From CAYSDL01 sp964429875 (GTDB lineage Bacteria > Fidelibacterota > Marinisomatia > SCGC-AAA003-L08 > D37C17), in contig CAYSDL010000002.1 in assembly GCA_964429875.1 (NCBI GenBank), forward strand, positions 5,801 through 69,800: a stretch of DNA of 64,000 bases, given 5' to 3'. The translations under genes were made by a program, and so were the position numbers. Below are positions 46,354-56,250 of the stretch, piece after piece; position 1 is the first letter of the stretch; each line of letters begins with the position of its first letter. The notes below the pieces were generated by a model that did not search any database, was not told the origin of the DNA, and worked only from the letters and a program-made list of their open reading frames with translations.

Positions 46354-48744
46354 CTATCTAATAACTAAATTTATAATTTTACCTGGTACATAAATTTCTT
46401 TAATAATTTCTTTGTCGTCAATATGTTTTTTAACATTATCGTGATCTTTTGCCTGTATTAATATTTCATCTTTTGTCATTGACGTTTCAACCTCAATATT
46501 TCCTCTCAGCTTTCCATTAACTTGAATAGATATATTCATTGTATTTTTAGATAGCTTTGACTCATCATGTGTTGGCCAAGACTGAGAAAATACGCTTGAT
46601 TTATTGCCAATAGATTCCCATAGCTCCTCTGATAGATGCGGTGCAAATGGGCCCATTAATTTTATAAAATCTTTAGCCATTTCATTTGAAATACCTTTAT
46701 TATAAAAATAATTAACATACTCCATTAGTTTACTTAGACACGTATTAAACTTTAAATCAGAAAGGTCATGCGTAACTAACTTTATCGTATTGTGATGAAC
46801 GTACATATCATCTGCTTTAAAATCTTCATCCTTGATATTGTTACATAGTCTCATTGATCTTTTTAAAAATCTATCTATACCTGTAATACCTTTATCATTC
46901 CAATCTCCACCCTCATCAAAAGGACCCATGAACATCAAATAACATCTAAACGTATCTGATCCATAATTTTCAACAAATTCATCTGGAGATACAGTATTCC
47001 CTTTAGATTTAGACATTTTAGAACCATCTTTAGTAATGGTTCCCTGATGAAATAAATGTTTAAACGGTTCATCAAAATTTAAATGGCCTAAATCTCTTAA
47101 TGCTTTTGTAACAAATCTTGCGTAAAGAAGGTGCATCGTTGCATGCTCTGCCCCTCCAATATAATGATCAACTGGCAACCACTTTAAATTTTCTTTTGTA
47201 AATGGAACTTCATCATTATCAGGGTCAACATACCTAAGATAATACCAGGAGGAGCATACGAATGTATCCATCGTATCAATCTCAGGCTTCCACCCTGCTC
47301 CAAATATTTCCTCAGTTTTTTTAATAAGATTTTTAGAAGATCCAAGTGGAGATGTTCCTTTTGGTTTATACTCAACATCATCAGGTAATAGCCATGGAAG
47401 ATGTTCTTCAGGTATAGGATGGGGATTTCCATCAGGATCATAAACAATAGGTATGGGTGCACCCCAGTATCTTTGCCTTGAGATCAGCCAATCTTTTAAA
47501 CGATAGTTTATATCCTTTTCTCCTATATTATTCTCTTCTAGCCATGATATCATTTTTCTTTTTGCATCTTTAGTAGATAAGCCATCCAAGAAACCTGAGT
47601 TAACAGCTGTTCCATTTCCAATAAAAGCATTATCATTTATTGATATATTATTGCCATCATCTACAACTTTTACTATATCAAGAAAATATTTTTGTGCAAA
47701 TTCAAAATCTCTCTGATCATGCCCTGGCACAGCCATTATTGCGCCAGTCCCATACCCCGTTAAAACGTAATCTGCTATCCATATCTGTATTTTATTTTTA
47801 TTTACAGGATTTATTGCATAGGATCCTGTAAAAACTCCTGTTTTATCTTTATTTAAATCTAATCGCTGAAGCTCACTTTTCTTTGAAGCATTTCTGCAAT
47901 ATTCTTCAACGCTTTTTTTGTTATCAGAGGAGGTTATTTTATCAACAAGATCATGCTCAGGAGAAATAACCATATAGGTTGATCCAAATAATGTATCAGG
48001 CCTTGTTGTAAACACCTCTATCTTAGAATTATACTTATCTATATTAAAATCTATTTTAGCCCCTGAGCTTTTTCCAATCCAGTTTTTTTGCATAAGCATT
48101 GTTTTCTCTGGCCATTTAACTGAATCAAAATTCAATAGTTCATCTGCATATTCTGTTATTTTAAAAAACCACTGCTTTAAAGGTTTTTGTATGACCTCTG
48201 CTCCCGATCTATCAGAAGTACCATCGCTTTTAACCTGCTCATTTGCAAGAACTGTCTGATCTACTGGATCCCAATTAACCATAGCCTCTTTTTGATATGC
48301 AAGATCATTATTATATAATTGAAGGAACAACCACTGTGTCCACTTATAGTACTCAGGAATACTTGTATTTACTTCTTTTGACCAATCAAACATCCCGCCT
48401 ATTTCTTTTAACTGATCCTTCATCTTCGAAATATTCTTCTCTGTGCTTATTTTTGGATGAACACCGTGTTTTATAGCAAAGTTTTCAGCTGGCAATCCAA
48501 AAGCATCAAATCCTTGGGGCTGAAAAACATTATAACCTCTCATTTTAAGAAATCTTGCAAAAGTATCAGCTGGACCATAATTATACCAGTGGCCTATATG
48601 GAGTCTATCGCCGGATGGATAACTAAACATTGTAAGACAATATTTTTTATTTTCAGATGAAGTTATATCAGTTAAATGATTATGTGATGATTCCCATTTA
48701 TCTCGCCATTTTTTCTCAATTTTTTTAAAATTTACATCAGTCAT
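46354..48744 (-). CDS. leuS: Leucyl-tRNA synthetase
   Basis: The 796-residue class Ia synthetase has the HIGH motif in SGDRLHIGHWYNYGP and the editing (CP1) domain with FTTRPDTLFGSTY and GTGAIMAVPGHDQRDFEFA. WYYLRYVDP and the KMSKS loop DGSKMSKSKGNTVSPDE follow, with an anticodon-binding C-terminal part. It charges tRNA-Leu and clears mischarged products. It is slightly shorter than E. coli LeuS (860). It follows the GGGP synthase gene by 37 bases. Confidence 0.97.
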   Translation of the reverse strand: MTDVNFKKIEKKWRDKWESSHNHLTDITSSENKKYCLTMFSYPSGDRLHIGHWYNYGPADTFARFLKMRGYNVFQPQGFDAFGLPAENFAIKHGVHPKISTEKNISKMKDQLKEIGGMFDWSKEVNTSIPEYYKWTQWLFLQLYNNDLAYQKEAMVNWDPVDQTVLANEQVKSDGTSDRSGAEVIQKPLKQWFFKITEYADELLNFDSVKWPEKTMLMQKNWIGKSSGAKIDFNIDKYNSKIEVFTTRPDTLFGSTYMVISPEHDLVDKITSSDNKKSVEEYCRNASKKSELQRLDLNKDKTGVFTGSYAINPVNKNKIQIWIADYVLTGYGTGAIMAVPGHDQRDFEFAQKYFLDIVKVVDDGNNISINDNAFIGNGTAVNSGFLDGLSTKDAKRKMISWLEENNIGEKDINYRLKDWLISRQRYWGAPIPIVYDPDGNPHPIPEEHLPWLLPDDVEYKPKGTSPLGSSKNLIKKTEEIFGAGWKPEIDTMDTFVCSSWYYLRYVDPDNDEVPFTKENLKWLPVDHYIGGAEHATMHLLYARFVTKALRDLGHLNFDEPFKHLFHQGTITKDGSKMSKSKGNTVSPDEFVENYGSDTFRCYLMFMGPFDEGGDWNDKGITGIDRFLKRSMRLCNNIKDEDFKADDMYVHHNTIKLVTHDLSDLKFNTCLSKLMEYVNYFYNKGISNEMAKDFIKLMGPFAPHLSEELWESIGNKSSVFSQSWPTHDESKLSKNTMNISIQVNGKLRGNIEVETSMTKDEILIQAKDHDNVKKHIDDKEIIKEIYVPGKIINLVIR

Positions 48745-48781
48745 ATTTAATGTATTACTTTAATTATTTGTTATATATCCT

Positions 48782-49531
48782 TTATATAGGAGAGTTACAT
48801 AATTTTATATTTTTAACATTTTCATTTATCAATTTTTCAAACATCGTTCCGCATACTACAAAAGATGCTCCAGCTTTAACAATATCTACCATATCATTTT
48901 CATTTAAAATTCCCCCACCTACCATTATTGGTATTGAAACATAGCTAGAAATATAATCAATTAAATCTAGTTGCATTATGTTTTTAGCGCCACTGCCGCA
49001 ATCAAAATAAATTATTTTATTTCCAAGATACTCGCCAGCTAGTGCATGGCTTAAAATAAGATCCTTATCATCCATATCCAAAGGAACTGTATTACTAACT
49101 TTTTGAACGCTAGTAACAGTCCCACCATCTAACAGAATATATGCTGTCGGTATAACATCAATATTATACTGTTTAATTTTAACAGCACCCTTTACTTGCT
49201 CATCTATAAGAAACCTTGGATTTCTACCACTGATTAAATTTAAATATAACATTGATTTAATATGAGGGGTAATTTGATTAGAATCTCCGGGAAACAGAAT
49301 AATTGGAAGCTTTGATAACTCATTAATCTTAATTATTCGATCTTCATACCCATTATTTTCAACCATACTACCACCAACGAGAATAATATCAAAATTAGAG
49401 CCATTTATTGATTCAATAGTCTTATTTAGTATTTTATCATTTTTTTCATCTGGATCAATTAGAGCAAATTTAACAAAACCATTTTTCTCTCTTATTTCAT
49501 TAATTTTTTTATATGTACAACTATCAATCAT
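48782..49531 (-). CDS. Geranylgeranylglyceryl-phosphate synthase family protein (PcrB/GGGPS)
   Basis: The 249-residue TIM barrel has the GGGPS blocks: FALIDPDEKND near the start, DIILVGGSMVENNGY, LPIILFPGDSNQITPHI, then PTAYILLDGGTVTSVQ, YFDCGSGAKN, PIMVGGGI and VVCGTMFEKL. The family makes the first ether bond of archaeal-type lipids, joining a prenyl diphosphate to glycerol-1-phosphate. Bacterial members exist in Firmicutes (PcrB, heptaprenyl) and in Bacteroidetes and relatives. Chain length and physiological role here cannot be told. It overlaps gcvPA by 4 bases. Confidence 0.88.
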   Translation of the reverse strand: MIDSCTYKKINEIREKNGFVKFALIDPDEKNDKILNKTIESINGSNFDIILVGGSMVENNGYEDRIIKINELSKLPIILFPGDSNQITPHIKSMLYLNLISGRNPRFLIDEQVKGAVKIKQYNIDVIPTAYILLDGGTVTSVQKVSNTVPLDMDDKDLILSHALAGEYLGNKIIYFDCGSGAKNIMQLDLIDYISSYVSIPIMVGGGILNENDMVDIVKAGASFVVCGTMFEKLINENVKNIKLCNSPI

Positions 49532-50859
49532 TTACACGACAAAAGATACTCAATGAGCTTATCTATATCATTTCGGGATCTTTTTTCAGTAAAAGCAAGA
49601 AGCAACAAGTTATCTGAAAGATCATTTACCGGAATATCGATCAATATATTTCTCTTTATGGCTTCTCTTTGTATGTTTTTAGCTGATAATTTTGTCTTAA
49701 CTACAAATTCCTTAATAAAAGATCGATTATCCTCAAATAGAGCGAAATTATCCATTTTCTCAATAGCTGAAGCAGCATATTGCGCATTATTATAACAAAG
49801 CTTAGCAACACCTGGAAGCCCTTGTTTACCAAGTAAAGCCATGTAAATAGTGCATCGCAAAGCCAACAATCCTTGATTAGTGCATATGTTCGAAGTTGCC
49901 CTCTCTCTTCGAATATGCTGCTCTCTTGTTTGCAATGTCATCACATAACCATTTTTACCATCCAGATCTATTGTTTTACCAATAATTCTCCCCGGCATTT
50001 TTCTTGCATATTTTAATTTAGTTGCAAAAAGCCCAATATAAGGCCCACCTAATTGCATATAATTACCAAGTGGCTGCCCCTCGCCAACATACACATCACA
50101 TCCAGAGTCACCTGGAGATTTTAATAATGACATTGATATTGGATCAGATACACAGATCAACAACGATTCTTCCTTAACGGCACTGATTTTCTCAATATTT
50201 TCAATTAGACCATAATAATTAGGATTTTGGACAACAATACACGCAACATCATCTGACATAATATTTTCTATAGAATTATTATTAATTAAACCGTTTGATG
50301 ATTTAATAATATCTATTTTAACATTACGTTCCTTGAAGTAAGTCTTAACAACCTCTATGTAATTAGGATTCACCATATCAGATATTAATATTCTATTTCT
50401 TTTATCTGATTTTATTGACATTGAGCAAGCCTCAGCTATTGAAGAAGCACAATCATAAAGTGATGCATTCGCAATTTCCATGCCTGACAATTGACATAGC
50501 ATTGATTGAAATTCATATAAATATTGAAGCGTGCCCTGACTCACTTCTGGTTGATAAGGTGTATAGGCAGTATAAAATTCAGATCTACTTGACAAAGTAT
50601 CTACTATTCTTGGTATATAATGATCGTAGGATCCTCCACCTAAAAAACAAATAGAGTTTTGCGCATGCAAATTAGAATTAGATAAAATTGATAGATCTAA
50701 GTCAATTTCTTGTTCACTCTGAAAATCATTCAATTCTAAGGATTCTATATCATATCTATATTTTTCTGGAATAATTTTAAATAACTCATCAACGTTGTTG
50801 ATTCCTATGGTCGACAACATATCTTCAACATCTTTATTTGTTTGTGGAATATTTGTCAT
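49528..50859 (-). CDS. gcvPA: Glycine dehydrogenase (decarboxylating), subunit 1 (GcvPA)
   Basis: The 443-residue protein is the N-terminal half of the P-protein: YTPYQPEVSQGTLQYLYEFQ, the GDSGCDVYVGEGQPLGN segment and RTIY-type contacts are present. The PLP-lysine lies in the partner subunit GcvPB, which is not in the window. With GcvH, GcvT and Lpd the complex splits glycine to CO2, ammonia and methylene-THF. gcvH lies one base upstream and the pair is co-transcribed. The small chain requires a separate gcvPB gene elsewhere. Confidence 0.93.
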   Translation of the reverse strand: MTNIPQTNKDVEDMLSTIGINNVDELFKIIPEKYRYDIESLELNDFQSEQEIDLDLSILSNSNLHAQNSICFLGGGSYDHYIPRIVDTLSSRSEFYTAYTPYQPEVSQGTLQYLYEFQSMLCQLSGMEIANASLYDCASSIAEACSMSIKSDKRNRILISDMVNPNYIEVVKTYFKERNVKIDIIKSSNGLINNNSIENIMSDDVACIVVQNPNYYGLIENIEKISAVKEESLLICVSDPISMSLLKSPGDSGCDVYVGEGQPLGNYMQLGGPYIGLFATKLKYARKMPGRIIGKTIDLDGKNGYVMTLQTREQHIRRERATSNICTNQGLLALRCTIYMALLGKQGLPGVAKLCYNNAQYAASAIEKMDNFALFEDNRSFIKEFVVKTKLSAKNIQREAIKRNILIDIPVNDLSDNLLLLAFTEKRSRNDIDKLIEYLLSCK

Positions 50860-50860
50860 A

Positions 50861-51232
50861 TTATATTATTTTTTTATAATCATCATATGATAAAAGAGAT
50901 TTTAGATCGTCATTATTTTTTAATTTTACTTTAACTATCCATCCATTATTATACGGATCATTATTTATAGTTTCTGGCTCAGCATCAAGGGCTTCATTAA
51001 TTTCTAATATCTTCGAAGAAACTGGCATATATAAATCAGCAACAGTTTTAACAGCTTCAATTGTTCCAAAAACATCATTTGAATTAAATTCTTCACCTAC
51101 TTCTGGAAATTCAACAAAGATTATATCTCCAAGTTCACTTTGCGCATGATTCGTAATTCCAATAAAGGCACAACCTTCCTTAAGACTTATCCATTCATGA
51201 TCTTTTGTAAAAAGTAAATCTTTTTCGTTCAT
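50861..51232 (-). CDS. gcvH: Glycine cleavage system H protein
   Basis: The 123-residue lipoyl carrier has KDHEWISLKEG at the start, GDIIFVEFPEVGEEF in the middle and the lipoylation site GTIEAVKTVADLYMP, with Lys62. It shuttles the aminomethyl group between P, T and L proteins. It lies between accC and gcvPA on one probable transcript, so glycine cleavage and fatty-acid initiation genes share an operon here. gcvT is not in the window. Confidence 0.96.
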   Translation of the reverse strand: MNEKDLLFTKDHEWISLKEGCAFIGITNHAQSELGDIIFVEFPEVGEEFNSNDVFGTIEAVKTVADLYMPVSSKILEINEALDAEPETINNDPYNNGWIVKVKLKNNDDLKSLLSYDDYKKII

Positions 51233-51241
51233 TTTTATTCC

Positions 51242-52582
51242 TTATATTTTTTCATTTAAAAAATTTGTATTAAAATTTCCATTTATAAAGTTTTTATTTT
51301 TGAGAATCGTTTTCTGAAAAGGTATTGTTGTTTTTATACCTTCAATCACACATTCATCCAATGCTCCAAGCATTCTACTTATAGCTTCGTTCCTATCATG
51401 ACCACTAACAATAATTTTAGCAATCATAGAATCATAACTAGAGGGCACGGTATAACCTGAATATATATGGGTATCTACACGCACACCCATTCCCCCAGGT
51501 AAATGCAAAGAAGTTATAAGTCCAGGTGAAGGCATAAAATTATTATCAGGGTCTTCAGCATTTATTCTACATTCTATAGAATGACCTCTGCTTTTAACTT
51601 TATTTAACCATTTTGGAAGAGTGTATCCTGAATGACACAAAATTTGATTTTTAATTAAGTCGAAATTAGTAACAAATTCTGTAACTGGATGTTCAACTTG
51701 AATACGTGTATTCATTTCCATAAAATAATATTTTGAAGAATCTACATCATATAAATACTCAATAGTACCAACTCCTAAATATCTTGTTTTTTCTATTACT
51801 TCCTTTGATTTTTTTAACATACTATCTCTTACATCAGAATCAATAGCAATAGAAGGAGATTCTTCAATAATTTTTTGATGTCGCCTTTGTATAGAACACT
51901 CTCTTTCACAAAGAGCATAAGCATTATTTTCTTTATCATTTATAACCTGAATTTCAATATGCTTTGGATTAGTAAAATATTTTTCTAAATAAACACGATC
52001 ATCATTGAATGAAATTTTAGCTTCTGCCTGAGCAGTTTCAAACGAATGTTTAAACTCTTCCTTCGAATGAACTAATCGCATACCTCTTCCACCTCCACCT
52101 GATGTAGCTTTTATTATAACTGGATATCCAATTTCATCAGCTATTTCCATACCTTCTTCAAATGAAGACAAATTACCGTGCGACCCTGGTATAACAGGCA
52201 AACCAAGGTTTTTCATTGTTTTTTTTGCTTCGGATTTATCACCCATTGTTTTGATTGTATCAGCATCAGGGCCAATAAATGTAATATTATTATCTTTGCA
52301 AATTGATGAAAAATTAGAACTTTCAGACAAAAAACCATAACCTGGATGTATAGCATCAGCATTAGTTAATTCTGCAGCAGAGATAATTGCTGGAATATTT
52401 AAATAACTTAAGATAGGATTAGATGGGCCTATACATATTGCTTCATTAGCAAATTTCTTATGTAAAGACAAATCATCGCTTTCTGAATAAATTGCTACAG
52501 TTTCAATTCCAAGTTCTCGGCATGCTCTAATAATACGAAGTGCAATTTCTCCACGATTTGCAATTAATATCTTTTGAAACAT
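51242..52582 (-). CDS. accC: Acetyl-CoA carboxylase biotin carboxylase subunit
   Basis: The 446-residue ATP-grasp enzyme has ILIANRGEIALRIIRACREL, the Gly-rich loop IIKATSGGGGRGMRLV, CSIQRRHQKIIEESPS and EMNTRIQVEHPVTEF, as in E. coli AccC (449 residues). It carboxylates biotin on AccB in the first step of fatty-acid synthesis. accB is directly upstream with no gap. The carboxyltransferase subunits are not in the window. Confidence 0.96.
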   Translation of the reverse strand: MFQKILIANRGEIALRIIRACRELGIETVAIYSESDDLSLHKKFANEAICIGPSNPILSYLNIPAIISAAELTNADAIHPGYGFLSESSNFSSICKDNNITFIGPDADTIKTMGDKSEAKKTMKNLGLPVIPGSHGNLSSFEEGMEIADEIGYPVIIKATSGGGGRGMRLVHSKEEFKHSFETAQAEAKISFNDDRVYLEKYFTNPKHIEIQVINDKENNAYALCERECSIQRRHQKIIEESPSIAIDSDVRDSMLKKSKEVIEKTRYLGVGTIEYLYDVDSSKYYFMEMNTRIQVEHPVTEFVTNFDLIKNQILCHSGYTLPKWLNKVKSRGHSIECRINAEDPDNNFMPSPGLITSLHLPGGMGVRVDTHIYSGYTVPSSYDSMIAKIIVSGHDRNEAISRMLGALDECVIEGIKTTIPFQKTILKNKNFINGNFNTNFLNEKI

Positions 52583-53104
52583 TTAATTTTCTTTAATTTT
52601 AAATAATGGTTGACCATATTCAACAGGTTCTCCATTTTTGATTAAAATTTCTACTACTACACCATTGTACTCAGACTCTATTTCATTAAATATTTTCATA
52701 GCCTCTACAATACATAATGTTTTTCCTTTACTGATTTTATCACCAATATTTACAAAAGGTGGATCGCCAGGCTTAGAAGATTCATAGCAAGTACCAACAA
52801 GAGGAGATTCAATAACTGTTAGATTTTGAATTATATCATCTTTATCCGAATTTTCAATTAATATATCTGAATTTTCATCATCATCACTAGATGAAATTTC
52901 ATTACTAACGTCCAGATCTTCATCCTTAAATTGATTTTCATTATTTTTAGATTTAACAGGATTAATACTAGAATCAATTTTTCCACTTGTATTTTTTGAT
53001 AATTTTATTTTTTGGAATCCCCAAAATGAGGATATTGACACCTCGTTAATATCAGTATCTTTAATTGCATCAATAATTTTTTTAATTTTATTTTTTAAAG
53101 TCAT
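52583..53104 (-). CDS. accB: Biotin carboxyl carrier protein of acetyl-CoA carboxylase
   Basis: The 173-residue protein has a short N-terminal domain (KIKKIIDAIKDTDINEVSIS), a long acidic Asp/Ser linker (about 50-95) and a C-terminal biotinyl domain with ESPLVGTCYESSKPGDPPF and the biotin site VEAMKIFNEI (Lys137). It carries the carboxyl group for acetyl-CoA carboxylase. It overlaps efp by 4 bases, and accC starts at the next base, giving the common efp-accB-accC order. Confidence 0.95.
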   Translation of the reverse strand: MTLKNKIKKIIDAIKDTDINEVSISSFWGFQKIKLSKNTSGKIDSSINPVKSKNNENQFKDEDLDVSNEISSSDDDENSDILIENSDKDDIIQNLTVIESPLVGTCYESSKPGDPPFVNIGDKISKGKTLCIVEAMKIFNEIESEYNGVVVEILIKNGEPVEYGQPLFKIKEN

Positions 53105-53664
53105 TTTATTCGTTCAATATAACGTTTATCTCTAGTATCAACACGTATTATTTCATTTTCTTGAATAAATAAAGGAACATTAATAGTTATGCCACTTTCT
53201 AATTTAGCAGGCTTTGTACCACCTTGAGCTGTATTTCCTTTTTCTCCAGGATCAGTTTTAATTACTTTCAAGTTCATATGTGTAGGGATTCTTATTTCTA
53301 TTGCTTCATCTCCATTAAAAACTATAGTGACTTCGGTATTTTCTACAAGAAACAATAATGAATTTTCATCAATCTGGTCCTTATTTAAAGATATTTGTTC
53401 ATAAGTTTCCTGATCCATAAAGTAGTATGAATCTGCATCGTTATAAATATAATTATAATTTTTTGCTTCAATGCGAACACTCTCAATTTTCTGGCCTGCT
53501 CGGAAAGTTTCATCAACAACCTGGCCAGTCCTTACATTCTTCAGTTTGGTTCTAACAAATGCACCTCCTTTACCAGGCTTAACGTGCAAGAACTCTATTA
53601 TTTTCCATAAACCATTTTTATGATTTAATATCATACCATTCTTAATATCAGAAGTATTTGCCAT
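53101..53664 (-). CDS. efp: Translation elongation factor P
   Basis: The 187-residue, three-domain protein has the modification loop HVKPGKGGAFVR, with Lys32 at the tip. The signature near the end is typical (TDPGEKGNTAQGG, NVPLFIQENEIIRVDTR). EF-P rescues ribosomes stalled on polyproline. The Lys tip suggests lysylation or 5-aminopentanol-type modification; the modifying enzyme is not in the window. It heads the efp-accBC-gcvH cluster after an 83-base AT-rich gap that should hold the promoter. Confidence 0.96.
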   Translation of the reverse strand: MANTSDIKNGMILNHKNGLWKIIEFLHVKPGKGGAFVRTKLKNVRTGQVVDETFRAGQKIESVRIEAKNYNYIYNDADSYYFMDQETYEQISLNKDQIDENSLLFLVENTEVTIVFNGDEAIEIRIPTHMNLKVIKTDPGEKGNTAQGGTKPAKLESGITINVPLFIQENEIIRVDTRDKRYIERIK

Positions 53665-53747
53665 ATATATGCACCTTGAATTATATATATAAATTATTTA
53701 CATAATTTAATTATTTATAATATTAATTATATATTTAAAAAAGAATG

Positions 53748-54242
53748 TTATTTAAGATTTATTAATGAATCGGATTTATCAATTAAAGGTTTAAGATTTT
53801 CCAGTTCATATTGGATAGAAGGAATTAGATCATCATTCGGATACTTTTTAATAAATTCTTTATAATAATAATTTGCATCAGTATAAGAATCAGTATAATT
53901 TGCATAAACATAACCTAATGTAAATAATGATTTCTTATTTTCAGCAGACGTAGGGTACTCTGTTAATATTTGATTCAGAAAGGATATTGCTATATCGTAT
54001 TGTTTATATTCATTTAAATAGATTTCAGAAATTAAATAATAAGATTTAGGTGCAAAAGAGCTATCATAATATTTTTCAGCAATTACGTTAAGTTTAACGA
54101 CGCATTCACTAAATCTCCCTTTATCATAGTCATCAATTGCATTACTCCATGCTTTTTCAATATCAATATCTGACTGATCGCATGAAAATGTAGACAAAAT
54201 AAACAAACATAAAATACAGTTGGATAAAAATGTTTTAATTAT
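53748..54242 (-). CDS. TPR lipoprotein candidate, BamD/YbgF-like, with possible AUA start
   Basis: The core is a tetratricopeptide array ([59 protein letters not shown]), the pattern of BamD or Tol-associated TPR proteins. The first standard start is TTG at 54206, but that cuts a hydrophobic leader. The frame runs further upstream through [20 protein letters not shown] to Cys, a good export signal with a possible lipid-anchor Cys. Extending to ATA at 54242 places GGAG 7 bases upstream and makes an ATAA overlap with the dnaK stop, like the ATGA overlaps elsewhere. ATT at 54239 is an alternative. Confidence 0.7.
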   Translation of the reverse strand: MIKTFLSNCILCLFILSTFSCDQSDIDIEKAWSNAIDDYDKGRFSECVVKLNVIAEKYYDSSFAPKSYYLISEIYLNEYKQYDIAISFLNQILTEYPTSAENKKSLFTLGYVYANYTDSYTDANYYYKEFIKKYPNDDLIPSIQYELENLKPLIDKSDSLINLK

Positions 54243-56152
54243 TTTTTTTCTCCTTCCTCTTCAACTACCTCATAATCAGCATCTTGGACTTCATCTTTTT
54301 TTCCATCTTTCGATGATGATTTAGATGCAGGATCTTTATCTTGTCCATTTGCCTGAGCATCTTTGTAAAGTTTCTCAGAAACTTCAGAAAAAACCTTATT
54401 TAGATTTTCAACAGCTGCTTTAATTGCATCTTTATCATTAGTTTCTTTTGCTTTTTTCAACTCATCAAGTTTTCCAGTTATTAATTCAGAATCTTTTTCA
54501 GAAAGCTTATCTTTTAATTCTTCAAGTTGTTTTTCAGTTTGATGTATCATTTGATCTGCTTGATTGATAGTTTCTACATATTCTTTTTTCTCAGAGTCTT
54601 CTTTTTTATGTTCCTCTGCATCTCTTTTCATTTTTTCTATATCAGCATCAGATAGTCCACTTGAAGCTTCTATTCTAATAGATTGTTCTTTATTCGTGGC
54701 TTTGTCAACGGCTGAAACATTCAGTATACCATTTGCATCTATATCAAAAGACACTTCAATTTGAGGAACTCCGCGCGGCGATGATGGTATACCATCAAGA
54801 TGAAATCTTCCTAATGATTTATTTCCAGTTGCCATCTCCCTTTCACCTTGGAGTATATGAACTTCAACAGACGTTTGATTATCAGCTGCTGTAGAGAATA
54901 TTTGACTTTTTTTACTTGGGATAGTTGTATTTGATTCAATCAGCTTTGTAAATACACCACCTAACGTTTCAATACCTAATGATAAAGGTGTAACATCAAG
55001 CAACACAACATCTTCAACATCGCCGGCCAAAACACCGCCTTGAATTGCAGCACCTAAAGCAACAACTTCATCAGGATTTACACCTTGATGTATTTCTTTA
55101 TTAAATATTTCCTTAATGGTCTTTTGAACTAAGGGTACTCTAGTAGATCCACCAACAAGAATAACTTCATCTATCTCAGATGATTTAATATCTGCATCAC
55201 TAAGAGCTTTTTTACAAGGATTTACAGTTTTTGCAACTAAGTCACCTATTAAAGACTCAAACTTCGCTCTTGATAGAGAGAGTAGAAGGTTTTTAGGTCC
55301 TTCATCATTAGTTGCAATAAATGGTAAATTTATTTCAGTTTGTTTTGAAGAAGAAAGTTCACATTTAGCTTTTTCTGCAGCCTCTTTTAGTCTTTGAAGA
55401 GCCATTGAATCTTTTGATAAATCAATTTTATCAGAATCATTAAACTTTTTAACCATCCAATCAACTAGAGCATTATCAAAATCATCACCACCTAACATTG
55501 TATCTCCATTAGTTGATTTTACTTCAAAAACGCCATCACCAAGCTCAAGTATTGAAATATCAAATGTACCTCCACCTAAATCATATACGGCGATCTTTTT
55601 ATCTCCTACTTTATCTAGTCCATAAGCTAATGCAGCTGCAGTTGGTTCATTTATAATTCTTTTCACCTCTAAACCAGCTATTGTTCCAGCATCTTTAGTT
55701 GCTTGACGCTGATCATCGTTAAAATATGCTGGAACTGTTATAACTGCTTCTTTTACAGTTTCACCAAGATAGTCTTCAGCTGTCTTTTTAAGATTCTGCA
55801 ATACAATTGCGCTAATTTGTGGTGCAGCATACTTACCTTTATCAACTTTTATTTTAACTGAACCTTTATCTCCAGACACTATTTCATAAGGAAGTCTTTT
55901 AGATTCACCTTTCATCTCAGTAAAGGATCTACCAATAAATCTCTTTGCAGAGAAAATGGTGTTTTTTGGATTTGTCACAGCTTGTCTTTTTGCAGATTGA
56001 CCAACGAGAGTGTCTCCATCTTTTGAAAATGCCACAATCGAAGGAGTTGTACGCAAACCTTCAGAATTTGTAATTACAACAGGCTTACCTCCTTCTATTA
56101 CAGCAACGCAGGAGTTTGTTGTACCTAGATCTATACCAATAATTTTACTCAT
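54239..56152 (-). CDS. dnaK: Chaperone protein DnaK (Hsp70)
   Basis: The 637-residue protein has [33 protein letters not shown] and [12 protein letters not shown] of the ATPase domain, the [16 protein letters not shown] linker region, and a substrate domain with a charged C-terminal tail ending EEEGEKK. It folds proteins with DnaJ and GrpE, which are not adjacent. GAGG lies 10 bases before the start. Upstream is a 98-base gap with an inverted repeat but no CIRCE element. Confidence 0.97.
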   Translation of the reverse strand: MSKIIGIDLGTTNSCVAVIEGGKPVVITNSEGLRTTPSIVAFSKDGDTLVGQSAKRQAVTNPKNTIFSAKRFIGRSFTEMKGESKRLPYEIVSGDKGSVKIKVDKGKYAAPQISAIVLQNLKKTAEDYLGETVKEAVITVPAYFNDDQRQATKDAGTIAGLEVKRIINEPTAAALAYGLDKVGDKKIAVYDLGGGTFDISILELGDGVFEVKSTNGDTMLGGDDFDNALVDWMVKKFNDSDKIDLSKDSMALQRLKEAAEKAKCELSSSKQTEINLPFIATNDEGPKNLLLSLSRAKFESLIGDLVAKTVNPCKKALSDADIKSSEIDEVILVGGSTRVPLVQKTIKEIFNKEIHQGVNPDEVVALGAAIQGGVLAGDVEDVVLLDVTPLSLGIETLGGVFTKLIESNTTIPSKKSQIFSTAADNQTSVEVHILQGEREMATGNKSLGRFHLDGIPSSPRGVPQIEVSFDIDANGILNVSAVDKATNKEQSIRIEASSGLSDADIEKMKRDAEEHKKEDSEKKEYVETINQADQMIHQTEKQLEELKDKLSEKDSELITGKLDELKKAKETNDKDAIKAAVENLNKVFSEVSEKLYKDAQANGQDKDPASKSSSKDGKKDEVQDADYEVVEEEGEKK

Positions 56153-56200
56153 TATAAATTTACCTCACTATAGTTAAAAAATAATTATCATCACATAAGA

Positions 56201-56217
56201 ATAATTACAATAATTAT
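56201..56217. promoter_or_regulatory. Inverted repeat upstream of dnaK
   Basis: ATAATTA-CAA-TAATTAT is a perfect 7-3-7 inverted repeat about 50 bases before the dnaK start. It could be an operator near the dnaK promoter, where HrcA-CIRCE would stand in other bacteria, but no CIRCE sequence is present. In DNA this AT-rich such repeats also arise by chance. Confidence 0.3.
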
Positions 56218-56250
56218 GCCAAATAGCTAGAGTAAGACGTTTTGTCATGT

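Noticed and set aside
56153..56250. CIRCE heat-shock operator before dnaK
   Set aside because: No TTAGCACTC-N9-GAGTGCTAA or near match is present on either strand.
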